Shown here: positions 51,190 to 61,412 of the stretch, piece after piece
How positions within the stretch are numbered: the first letter of the stretch is position 1
How the letters are laid out: every line of letters begins with the position of its first letter
DNA from: Steromphala cineraria
Taxonomy: Eukaryota > Mollusca > Gastropoda > Trochida > Trochidae
NCBI GenBank assembly: GCA_916613615.1
Contig: OU744728.1
Span: 36,354,450 to 36,418,449 of the forward strand
Length of the DNA: 64,000 bases
Direction: 5' to 3'
Translations under genes and position numbers: made by a program
Notes under the pieces: model-generated
Told to the model about the DNA's origin: nothing
Seen by the model: the letters and a program-made list of their open reading frames with translations, nothing else
The model's database searches: none

Positions 51190-51780
51190 GGCTTCGTCTG
51201 TCCATATGTTCCTATATCATTTGCATTTTGGGGTTTCATCTTGTTGGGATCATTAGTTGGCGGTTTTCATTGAAACATATCTTAGAATTTCGTTTCCGGA
51301 GCAATTTAAACAAAACAATAGATCCTAGCTCAACGAAACTTGGTATATGGATCAATCATTACGTATAGATGCACGAAATAATGTAAGCGCCTCGAGCAAC
51401 CATGAGTGGATGGATATGCGCCCTATATGAATATCAATATAATAATAATAATTGATGTGCCTTTTGGGGATTTCAGCTTCTTGGGATTATTTTTGTTGTG
51501 GTTTCAATGAAAAAGTATCTGGAAAATTTCGTTTCCAAAGCAAAACTAAAACACTTTAAGACCTAGCTCAACAAATATTGGTATATAGGTCAATCATTAT
51601 GTGTAGATGTGGCATTTTGGGGTTACAACGTCTTTGAATTATTTTTTGGGGGGGTTTCAAAACTCAAAACATGTTTGACTTAACTTAACCAATCTTGGTC
51701 AGTGGATCAATCATGTGTAGATGTCCCTTTTCATCTCCTCTGAATTATTGTTTTTGGTCATTTGTATGAAATTTAAAGTT
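51190..51780 (+). repeat. Degenerate tandem repeat of about 190 bp, unit D copy
   Basis: This is the counterpart of 31140-31700 in C, with the same decayed copies (TTTCCGGAGCA..CTAGCTCAACGAAACTTGG..ATCAATCATTACG). D keeps about 30 extra bases at 51237-51272 (CATCTTGTTGGGATCATTAG) that C has lost, so the two copies evolved independently after duplication. Confidence 0.6.
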
Positions 51781-52269
51781 GTGACAATTTACTACACCAG
51801 TAACGGGAGATACCAAAAAATCAGTCTTGCTTACTTTTCCAAAATATTCCAAATGGCGGGTAATATTCTCTATCCCTCCACCACAAACCAGATAAAACAA
51901 CATACACAAAAACAGGCAGTCCCCTGCGACACTAGCCGAGATAAAAAGAAAGGGCAAAGTCTGATGAACACTCAAAAACTCAAGAAACACTTATTTACAT
52001 GTAAAGCCAAAAACCAACCACCGGTTTCCTTAAATTGAAACCATCCTGATCATCACCTGTAAACCATACATCAGTATCAAACAATCCCATCTGCATTCCA
52101 CTCCAGTACTTCAGGAAACTGTACAATGATCATGATCATAACCTGAAATATGAATACCTGAAACAGAAAGAATATTGTATGGATTAAATCATTCAACATC
52201 GATAAATACTCTAAGCATAAACATGTAAAATTTTAAGTACGTTATAACAAAACTGACATTTTCACCACC

Positions 52270-52505
52270 AACTTTGTGCGTTTTCTTCTCTGTACATTGA
52301 ACGATGCAAGGCATCTTCCGATCAGACATGAACACATCATTCGGTCAACATCAGCCGGACATTAGGCATTACAAAACATTTTCACAACTAGAACGTGGAT
52401 TTCTTCTCTGCACATTAAACGATGCAAGGCATCTTCCGATACGACATGAACGCAACATTCTGTCAACATCAGCTAGACATAAGATGCCTGCTACCTTGGA
52501 ACCAA
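52270..52505 (+). repeat. 118-bp tandem duplication inside the 2.2-kb insertion
   Basis: ACGATGCAAGGCATCTTCCG occurs at 52301 and, as the same 20 bases, at 52419. The flanking TTCTTCTCTG(T/C)ACATT and CATGAAC(A/G)CA..GTCAACATCAGC segments repeat with a few changes. The two copies are about 85-90 percent alike. Confidence 0.85.
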
Positions 52506-53581
52506 CCATGTTCCATTTGCCTAGTTTGTCTTCAGTATAAGAGGTACCCACCTAACGGAAATCGATCCGTGTATCATGACAGTAGCAAAATCATTAACAA
52601 CAACATTATTAAATGTAACTTAGGTCTCTTAAGACATCTTACATGCAGACATATATATATATACAGAATGAGAAGATTCATTGAACCAGCATGTTGTGTG
52701 AAGACATTAACAGACTTAGATCACCACTTTTCCTTGTGATGATCTCAACGACCCGACTAAGTGGGATAATGTGGTATCCGAGAATCACTACGCACACTCA
52801 AACATGTGCAACATTCTCAAACACAAAGCTCTACACATGTCAAAGAGGGGTCTAATTTGCATATCAAAGTTATGTTTAAAACGATAGTGAAACATTTGGA
52901 ATTCAGTCATGGACGTAGCAAAATGGTTGTTCTGCCATGGACGATTGATTTTATATCCAGTTAATTGAAGACTCGTCGCTACAATCATCTACGTAGCTGT
53001 TTTACCATAAAATTTCATAACATCTCTTTAGAGAGAAGGCCAATTCCTGTCAACTTGTACCAGTATACAACTGCACAAATGACCAAGTCATTATAAGTAT
53101 AATCAAGCATTTATGAAGTCCTGTTCAATCACATGTGTGTATAAACCTTTCTTTGAAATAGTTAACAAAGAGCTTTACCAATCAAAATGACCAGTCAAAA
53201 ATAGGAGCCAACAGTAAAATCAGTATTTGGCTTTAGTCAGCCGATGTTTTCATGTCTACCCACATAGATACAGAAAACATACGCAAATAATCACCATTAT
53301 CAATATAAAAACTGAATATTCGCATCGTATCTGGTACAAACATAAAATTCACACATTGAATTTGAATACTTTGGCAAACATCATATACATCGACACAATC
53401 AAGGCCTCATTCATTTTAATGGTAGTAGAAATAACAAAATTTACCATTTAGTCGATCTTGAGCCCTGCTATCGGATATGTCCTGTGACTGAAGGCAACCT
53501 CAACGCTGAACAATCAGGCCTCTGCGCGAGAAACACGTGCAGCTTGCTGTTGCATGTAGTACTGCATGTTACAGTCATAGG

Positions 53582-53818
53582 TTATAGACTTTGTATCAGT
53601 CGATACCCGAGAATATTTGGAAAACACAATTTGAACTTGCAACTTAATTCTCCGGGCCTCTGTGGTTCGTCCGTCCTCCAAACCACGTCAACATCCCACA
53701 GCTTATATGCATAGTAATTTATAATTACATCTTCCTTCATGAATTTACTCTTCATTGCCTGTAGAGAGAAATCTGCTTCCAAAAGTCTAAAAGCTTTCAA
53801 ACGTAAGTTAGACCACAT
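53582..53818 (-). CDS. Possible small protein, 78 aa, function unknown
   Basis: An open frame on the minus strand starts at ATG (53818) and reads M-W-S-N-L-R-L-K-A-F-R-L-L-E, later D-V-D-V-V-W-R-T-D-E-P-Q-R-P-G-E-L, and ends with I-Q-S-L and a stop at 53582. Composition is less biased than in the spurious AT-rich frames around it. A TATAAATA sequence lies about 100 bases upstream on the same strand (53927-53920). It has no signal peptide, clear membrane segment or domain known to me, and its coding status is doubtful. It lies wholly inside the unit D insertion, so if real it belongs to that element. It could equally be an exon of a captured gene or chance. Confidence 0.2.
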   Translation of the reverse strand: MWSNLRLKAFRLLEADFSLQAMKSKFMKEDVIINYYAYKLWDVDVVWRTDEPQRPGELSCKFKLCFPNILGYRLIQSL

Positions 53819-53919
53819 GATCAAAAGTCAACATGTCCCGCAATGTAAAATTTGACATATCATCAACTTGATACGCTAGTCGTCGCAACCGAGAATGGAC
53901 TTCCCGCGCTCTGACATCA

Positions 53920-53927
53920 TATTTATA
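53920..53927 (-). promoter_or_regulatory. TATA-like box in the 2.2-kb insertion
   Basis: TATAAATA on the minus strand lies in a locally GC-richer context (GCGCTGTG upstream, GAGCGCGGGAAG downstream), roughly 100 bases upstream of the ATG at 53818. The context is promoter-like, but no function is shown. Confidence 0.3.
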
Positions 53928-55478
53928 CACACCAACACAGCGCCCTCTACACAAGTATTATCTCCCTTTTTATCTGGTTTGTTTTTAAAGAGAAATCAAT
54001 TTCTCTCTAATTCGCCCAGCTCAAACGATAGAAATTTCATTAGACAACTCTGTCTGCTTGTTTTATTTGAATCATAGTGTCATATCATGTTACACGTAGA
54101 AATCGAAAATAAAACATACCTTCACAATTGTGATTATTCAGTCCATCATGGCAGTCATTCTCTTAATTCTCCTAATTCTCAGTTTCCTATTTTGTTTCAA
54201 ACGATGATAGACCTAAAGCAAATGAAGATTATGTGTCTTATGTGTGTCAAGTCTTTTTCTAATTACAAATCACAAATCAATCTAATCATCCCAGTCCTAA
54301 CATTCAAACGAGTATTGAAAAGATAGCTTTCCAAACACCTATTAATATCTTTTATTTGGAAATGTAAAGTTTCCTTAAACATATACAACTTTGTAACTGA
54401 ACCTCTATTTCTTTTAAGAAATTTGTTAATTGAATCTCTTTTAATTCGACCAGTATCTTTACAGATTTTTCTGTGTATTTATTCAAAAACAAACTGTTTT
54501 GATACGATGTGACATGGGAGAAATGATACAAAATCGATGAACAAACCATATGCTTTCAAGCAAGAGTTCTCATTTGATGATTCGTTAAAAAAAGAGAAAA
54601 CTTTGGAACGTATAAACTTGTAAAGGTTTAAACCCAAATCATTCTAAATCAGAGTTGTTTATTTTGATTTTGATAAAAACATGAGATATCAATTCTTCGT
54701 TTAGGTGAGAAAAGATTCCCACATGTATCGCCAGAATGATGTTGGATCGAATTTCATTTGCCGTTGTGGAGAATAATCCATCAATAAAGGCATGGTAAAT
54801 GTAAAAATGGTTTCACTTAGTGTATACAAAATATTTTATAAATGTTTAAATCGCTTTTTGAGGAATATATACACGGAATGTAGACATAATGAGTGATTAC
54901 TTTTTCAAATAAAATTCTAGTTAGTACAGGGACCATAATAATGCACAAACTAAGTACAATAACATATAATAACACAAAACTTTATCCCTGTTGAACGACG
55001 CAAAGCCATGGATGGTGGTAACATTATTGAATTTATATTTAATAATTATAAATGTATCATTATCAAATCAACCATCGGACATCAAGAACCCTTTAAAGTA
55101 ACATTAAAATGCCCGAGTAGCCCATTTTGTTAACACTTTCCTAACACGTATATTGAATGATGTAATTCATCCTCATATCGCCCAATCTTTGGATGGTATC
55201 AGCAGGACTTTGCTTTGATGCAATTTTTTTTTGACATAATGAGTTTTGTCAGATGCATTATCACTGACAACACAAGCCATTAAAGATATGAAGAGGATCA
55301 TCTTATTTTAACTGTTGGTGTTGCTCTAGAAACAATAACAACACGAAAACTCTGTGGGTGCTATTTCACTAAAGGCCATTGACTTTTTTCATTAATAAAT
55401 GTTTATTATCTTTCAACACCTTTACGTGACAGTAATTAATTTTATACTTTTCCTTTAGAACTTGTTGAGTGGAGTTTT

Positions 55479-55576
55479 ATCATCATCATAATTATCATCA
55501 TCATCATTCTCATCATCATCATCATCCTTATCACCATCATCATCATCATCATCATCATCAACATAATCATCATCAC
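55479..55576. repeat. (ATC)n microsatellite, unit D copy
   Basis: About 98 bases of ATC/TCA triplets with interruptions, at the same phase as the TCC-rich tracts in A (9941-9987) and C (33180-33222). Here the TCC part is gone and the ATC part has expanded. Confidence 0.9.
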
Positions 55577-58500
55577 ATAAAAACGGATCTTAACAATTCC
55601 AAAGTCAAACACTATAAATAACCTTTCTTAGTGATAAAACTCTGTCTTTAGTCTGTAGTATCCACTTCATGAATTCTTGCAAACAACTGTGATAGCTTTC
55701 AGACTATTTGTTATGTAGCAGACATTAATAATATTAACATGTAAATCCGATAATCAGCCTTAACAAGGTATTGTTCTTTATGTTAATTAATGCGGTCAAA
55801 TGTGTAAAATCTACTAAATAATCTATATTATGAATACATTTCAATACCTTGAGATTGGATTTAACGCTCAATTACACTCTAGGGAGTTAACACAAAGAAT
55901 GAATGCCTAGATGAGGTATGGATTCATTTTGTGAACCTTTCCTGTAAGGAACAGTGAGAAAAGCCAGATGCTTCTGAATGAACATGAGCTGTCCTCGGTG
56001 GATTTATGTTGTGTGGCTGTTGAAGCTTTTTGGATATGTGGATTTTATCATGTAAAGATGCATTTTACTACGTTTAACTACTAATATTATGCTGATCTAT
56101 AGTCATGGATCTTTAGTCATCTATATGCAATAAAAAGAGTAATGTAAATTCAGAATGACTTACATGGACTTTGTAATAGTTATATCGTCATTCAGATGTA
56201 ACCTCCTTAGCAAACTTGATTAAGGACATTTCTGTATTATTGATCTGGAAAACCTTTTTGTAACATTGATTACATCAAACGACAATTGCTGTGTCAATTT
56301 CTTATACATATTCAATTTGAGTATAAACGTTTTTGCCACAGAACGAATTTGATCTGATTCTTTAAAATTTTCCTATTCATTCGGGCATAAAGATGAAACA
56401 ATCATTCCCTCTTACCTTATTGATCATACTCCAAATCTACGTCACATGACTAATAACATTTATGATCAATTATGAGACTTAATTACTAGATGTTTTGTCT
56501 TTCTAAGAAAACAGATCAATCAGCTCAACAATTTATTTTGTTGCCCTTAGCTCTGAAATGTCTTGATGAGCTAGTCAGGTATTTGCTGTACATAACCAGT
56601 GTAAGATAAGAGCAGACATTTATCCGTTTGTTAACTAACACTCACCAAGAGGCAAACACATCTTCTTACTACATGTCTATATTCATTTAACACCACTGAG
56701 GAATCCCCCTATCCTCTTATCTCGTCACCTGTGTCATGCAAGAATAAATGAGTATATCTTTTTCCATTATGAGAATTTTTAAACTGAACAAGAAACAAAT
56801 CATTCCCTCTACCGATAATTCAGATCAATAGATGCCTGCAGCTATCGTATTGATGAGCCGACCATGCGTTTGCTGTGCGTGACTTATGTAAGACAAGATC
56901 TGTTAGTTAACTTTCACTTCACCACTAGGATGGTAACAGAGGGTGTTCTTGTTTCCTCTTGAAACCAATATTCAAAGTGCATTATCAAAAGATATCAACA
57001 ATTTTAGTAGCTTCTTCAATAAAGTGAGTAACAACAATGTATTCTAGATATTCAACAGATCATCATCTTCTTACGGTTTTGTATTTCCACCTTTAATTAA
57101 TATCAGTAACAGAACTTTTAATATTCTTTACAGTTTTAATTTAAAGCATCTCGATTAAATGAGAATAGTAATATATATAGAATTTTCTTGAAAAAAAACA
57201 CCTTTATAAGGTCATAAATACGTATGTATAGAGCGAAAACTTTCACAATTAAAGTGCAATCCAAATAACTCAAAGTGATATTATTTTAATTGAGTATTTG
57301 TGATCATGTTGTATGTAAGTGTAAGCGGTGCTTTTACTCTGAGCTTTGAGTTCAAATACTGCACGTCAATCAATCCATAGATGGACGGGAATTTGTAACA
57401 GTGTTACAATTTTTAACTATTTATATTTTTCAAATACTTGTATCAGATATGATTTTTCATAATTATATTCTCTACTGTTCGTCAAATGAAAAGCTTCTGC
57501 CTTGTCTTTGTTTTGTGTTTGTAGCTGTTGATGTTAACTTAAGTGAGAGTTATGTGTACGGGTTATTCTATTCATGAGGTAACATGATATATCAAATTCA
57601 TATTACTATCAATATACACATGATCAGCATAGTCACTATCTATATCACTACCATTCACGAATGTCAAATCCCATTTGATTTTAGAAAATAGATGATTTAT
57701 ACAGAATAAGACGGATATAACCTCTGATTGTATCAAAAGAGTAAAAGTGTATGCTTCCCAACAAAGATATTTAACGTTATTATAAATCAATCTGATTATG
57801 GGATTCGTTCATAATTTTCCGTGTGTGATGGATACAATCTTTCTTAGTCGAATCTGTATGGTTAAGGCGCAATGCTGAAGCTATTATACAGTTGTAACAG
57901 ATGTCCTGCGACCTAACTGATGAAAAGCGTTAAAGCCAATAGGATTGCACTCAGCAACACTTGACATATGCCCACCTCTTGTGATATGCAAGACACGAAT
58001 CTTATGCACAGAAATATATTATGGATTTGACTTCCCTAAAGACATTCGGTATCTTGCTGAATATAAAATACCAACTCCAGTTCAGTTCTATTCTAATACT
58101 CTTTTTACACCATGCAAAAGTACTACCTCCCGTTCCGATTTTCACAGTTTGGCTCTTATAATTAAGTCATATAATGCTTTCACTCTAGGTAAAGGTGAAT
58201 AAAGAGTGAGTGACGAAAGGTCGATAGAAGATCGATCCATCTTGGTGCGATAAGCAATTATCTTAACTGAATGCTTCCCCTTTCTGTCAAAACAGGCCAA
58301 GTCGATAAACACTTGATTTAGTTGCTGATTGCCTTCATTTTGGTTTGAGATGGAACACATTGAGACTGTTTTCTATATTTTAATTTCGTTTCTCATTTTC
58401 AAATTTCGACTCTGCCAAAACTGACCTATCTGTGACCTTGGCACTTTGCACTTTAATGAAAGGAATTGATATAATACTTTTTATGTATAGAAAATGCAAC

Positions 58501-59336
58501 TTTTCTTTGTTCTCCTGATAAGATGACAGTTACAATTTCAATTTTGTCACTTTTGATTTTAATTCAAAAATTTCAAATGACTTTCAAATGATAATACTGT
58601 ACAAACAAGGATTGTTTGTAATGATGTTCCTTACTAGTTTTTATACTTAAACTGTACTTACAAAAGCCTTTTAAATGCGAATAATCATTTTGAAATTTCT
58701 GAGCAATGAAAAAAACAATGACTTAAAATTTCTAAATGTTGAATGAAAAACCAGAAACATGTATTCAATCGGAGCGCATTTTTGAAGAAAGATGTATCGA
58801 GTCTGTTGTAGAAAATCAATATAGTTTTTATGCGTCTGTTGAGCACATTTTCAGGTCAATTTAACGAGTCTAATCAATCCAAAAGTTAAGATTATCTGTT
58901 TCCAGATTGCATCAAATCAGCCAGCGATAATGGATGCTTTGATAAGTCAACCTCTTTCTGTGTATCTGACATGTAGAGAAATCAGTAATGGAGTTCATCA
59001 TGCAACAATACTGATGAAACAATAAATGAAATCCAACATATCTCGTTTAGACACACTCGATCACTGTGTTTACTGCACAGAGTAAGCTCGTCCTAACAAA
59101 ATACAAAATATGACTGGGAGGGCAATGATATAACTCATACAAAATATCAGAAGCAATGGGATTAAACAGAGATGGGTAACTTGATACTTTTGAGAAAATT
59201 GACTCTAGATTTATTAAACCTATGTGAATACTAAGAACAAGTGAACTTTGTATTGCGACTAAAAGTTGAACTTAGTCCCCTTCATCATTAAATCCTTATG
59301 TCCTCTTTCATCTTGACCAATTGTGATTAATAATTG

Positions 59337-59345
59337 TGTAACGGG
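59337..59345 (+). repeat. Target-site duplication, left (TGTAACGGG)
   Basis: The nine bases TGTAACGGG are repeated exactly at 60266-60274, immediately outside the inverted ends of the element. Confidence 0.9.
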
Positions 59346-60265
59346 CAATCTCATTAAAATGATATCTTAATTGCTTCACTACGTTACGCAGATTAAAGAT
59401 ATCAAAAGGCCCCGTAAGTCCAGCCGTCAGGGTAACCTTTGACCGCTGGATGTGAGGAAGATTTCATCCACCAATCAAATCGTACCTTTCTTAAAGGACA
59501 ATTCAAGAGATTAAAGCAATTTAACACAGTACAGCCTAAATGATAAAATGATAACTTATGACCTTTCGATTTTCCCCAAAAAGCAGTGTTAGGTAATTTG
59601 CATATGTCGTAACATTCGCTAATTCAGTTGTAATGTTTGACTATTTGACAGAACTAGATTCTTTCTAATTTGCATATGTACATCGAATATGTGTGATATC
59701 AAATCAACAAGACTTTATCTAATGTTTTTATGTCAGTTCTGGTCTTCTCATTTGTGTCAGTATATTTATGGCTACAAAATACAACGAATTTAATGAGCAT
59801 AAATCGTTTCATATAAGATTTAAAAGGAAACGTTTATATAACGTAACTGTTCCAAAAATAGCATCTACAGCTTGCTGTTTGAATTTGCCAAGTTTACGGT
59901 GATTTCTTCGATAATGATAACATTTAAGTATTTACCTGGACGTTTTTTGACCAACAAATTGATAGAAGCGATATAAAGCACAGTTTGAGTAATTTATTCG
60001 TACATGACAGGAAATATTTGTTGTTGACATTTAGCAATAGTCGGAAATGTTCGTTTTTCACCTATGGCCTTAAAACTGAATAAAGAATTGAATTTTTCGA
60101 GTTATGAAGATTAGATATGAATACCTGTCGCCAGCAACACGAGTTACGGGGCAAAGTCGCTGATTGGCTGGGTCAAAGGATACTCTGACGGCTGTTATAA
60201 CTGAGCCTGGTATGATCTACATGCGTAGCGTAGTGTAGCAAATAGATCATATTTTAATAAGATTG
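59346..60265. mobile_element. Mutator-like MITE, 920 bp, 9-bp target duplication
   Basis: The ends read CAATCTCATTAAAAT inward from 59346 and CAATCTTATTAAAAT inward from 60265 on the other strand. The inverted similarity continues with gaps for about 105 bases, including CACTACG(T/C)TACGCA and CAGCCGTCAG(G/A)GTA followed by CCTTTGACC. Nine-base duplications (TGTAACGGG) flank both ends. Long TIRs with a 9-bp duplication are the hallmark of Mutator-like elements, and some rarer superfamilies also make 9-bp duplications. The interior has no transposase frame, so the element is non-autonomous. Confidence 0.88.
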
Positions 60266-60617
60266 TGTAACGGGGTGTTAGAGATTAATCAAATTATAAA
60301 CATATGATCAAGCATGGAAACATAATTTTGAAAACAATCGTTTTTGACAGAATAAACAAAATGCTTGGTTTGTAATCTCCCTCCCCCTAATTAACCCACT
60401 CACAAACTGGTATCCCACTCATCTCATCATCTTGTCGTAGCCTCTTTGATGTTAAGTTAGATGCATTGTTATCTAATCCTGTTACTGTTATTGTTATCTC
60501 ATCATCATTTCCATATGTATAAATTGCTGTACTCCCATTTGCCCATATGCTTGAAAACGGTATAAGAATCTATACTGAAACGTCGCTACATTATACAATA
60601 AAGTATAATATACACTC

Positions 60618-61341
60618 AAGCTGAATGATGAAAAAACGGAGGCACTGCTTACTGGACCTACTACCCGAACTCGAAAGGCAGGACTCGACAACATAACAGT
60701 TGGAGAAACACAAATTCCTCTTGCCAGTTCTGCCAGGAACCTGGGAGTCATCTTTGACGACCAACTGAGCATGGATACTCATGCCAGCACGGTCTCCAGA
60801 GCCTGCTTCTTCATCTTAAGAAACATCAGCTTTATCAGGAAACACCTCACCACCAGCGCTACCAAGAATCTTGTCATCTCCCTCATTATGTCACGTCTTG
60901 ACTACTGCAACAGTCTCTTGCTAAATGCTCCAAAGTCCCTGACAAATAGACTCCAGCATGTCCAAAACACTGCAGCGCGGATTGTTTCTCTGACTCCCAT
61001 AAGATCATCCATCACCCTTGTACTCAAAACTCTACATTGGCTTCCAGTCCAGTTCCGCATCAAGTTCAAGTTCCTGTCCCTCACTTTCCAATGTATATAT
61101 TCGGACCAGCCCCAGTCTACCTCCGCGATCTCCTTCAGATATACCAGCCTGCTCCTCCTCTCCGATCCCAGACCAAGTCCCAAACACAAAGACTGTCCGA
61201 TATGGCCACCGCTCTTTTGCATACGCTGCAGCCACAGAATGGAACAATCTTCCTCAAGAACTCAAAGACTCTCCCAGTTTACCAGCATTTAAAACCAGTT
61301 TAAAAACATTCCTTTTCCGCAAAGCTTTCCCTGACCACTGA
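60618..61341 (+). pseudogene. LINE reverse transcriptase 3' fragment (CR1/L2-like), frameshifted
   Basis: The frame opening at 60618 reads L-N-D-E-K-T-E-A-L-L, then N-L-G-V-I-F-D-D-Q-L-S-M at about 60738-60773, S-R-L-D-Y-C-N-S-L-L at about 60891, N-T-A-A-R-I-V at about 60966 and L-H-W-L-P-V-Q-F-R-I-K-F-K at 61032. These are conserved signatures of the region after the catalytic core in CR1/L2/Rex-type non-LTR elements. The frame then shifts to give A-P-V-Y-L-R-D-L-L, and shifts again to give R-S-F-A-Y-A-A-A-T-E-W-N-N-L-P and F-K-T-S-L-K-T-F-L-F-R-K-A-F before a stop at 61339. The catalytic Y-x-D-D region and everything upstream are absent, as in normal 5'-truncated LINE copies. Codon composition is far more GC-rich than the surrounding array. 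It is not functional. Confidence 0.92.
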
Positions 61342-61412
61342 CATTCTCCTTGTCTTCTTGATGCTCCAACTTCTAAAACATGCCTCTCAAACACTTGGTC
61401 TGTAAGTTCAAA
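61342..61412 (+). other. Probable LINE 3' untranslated tail
   Basis: About 70 bases after the stop lead to TGTAAGTTCAAATCATGTAAG, at which point homology to the array unit resumes. The short TGTAAGTT-like repetition at the end is reminiscent of the tandem tails of CR1/L2 elements, but it is too short to be sure. Confidence 0.4.

Larger units (their letters stand above)
51871..54041. mobile_element. Unclassified 2.2-kb insertion private to unit D
   Basis: C reads GGCGGGAAATATAGACAACTC. D reads GGCGGGTAATA, then 2.17 kb of unrelated, less AT-rich sequence, then TAGACAACTC. The empty sites in C and A (about 8525) show insertion in D or a lineage leading to it. A 15-base inverted match, ACAAACCAGATAAAA at 51883-51897 and its complement at 53968-53982, lies near both ends, which suggests degenerate terminal inverted repeats. 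No target duplication is evident, and the insertion is between A and T. It carries a 118-bp duplication (52299-52500) and one modest open frame. I see no transposase, reverse transcriptase or tRNA-like promoter. It could be a non-autonomous DNA element, a solitary retro-derived piece or captured genomic DNA. Confidence 0.6.
40678..58577 (+). repeat. Macrosatellite unit D, with three large insertions
   Basis: Base 40687 corresponds to A base 10. The first 1.6 kb matches A at roughly 99 percent by eye. Three insertions absent from A and C interrupt it: 42268-44574 (foldback), 44620-46073 (Helitron-like) and 51871-54041 (unclassified). Compared with A it lacks about 350 bases at 47155 (A about 2675-3018) and 3.7 kb at about 56127 (A 10547-14214), where the sequence passes directly from the phase 10.5 kb block to the phase 14.2 kb block. 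It then runs to phase about 17.07 kb and stops at about 58577. The rest is non-coding, AT-rich repeat DNA like the other units. Confidence 0.85.
59283..61412. mobile_element. Composite insertion zone in unit E (MITE plus LINE fragment)
   Basis: Similarity to A stops after GTTGAACTT (about 59270-59280, matching A about 11600) and resumes at about 61412 with TCATGTAAGTTGAGATAAACTCCACATATATAAC (A about 11650). The zone between holds a Mutator-like MITE with its own target duplication, about 340 bases of unassigned sequence (60275-60617) that includes one dispersed AAACGG module, and a LINE 3' fragment. Because the MITE sits in sequence that is itself foreign to the unit, at least two insertion events are implied. 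Confidence 0.65.

Noticed and set aside
61018..61341. 107-codon frame overlapping the LINE fragment as a separate gene
   Set aside because: Only its last 50 or so residues match the LINE C-terminal region. The first part is the wrong frame upstream of a frameshift.
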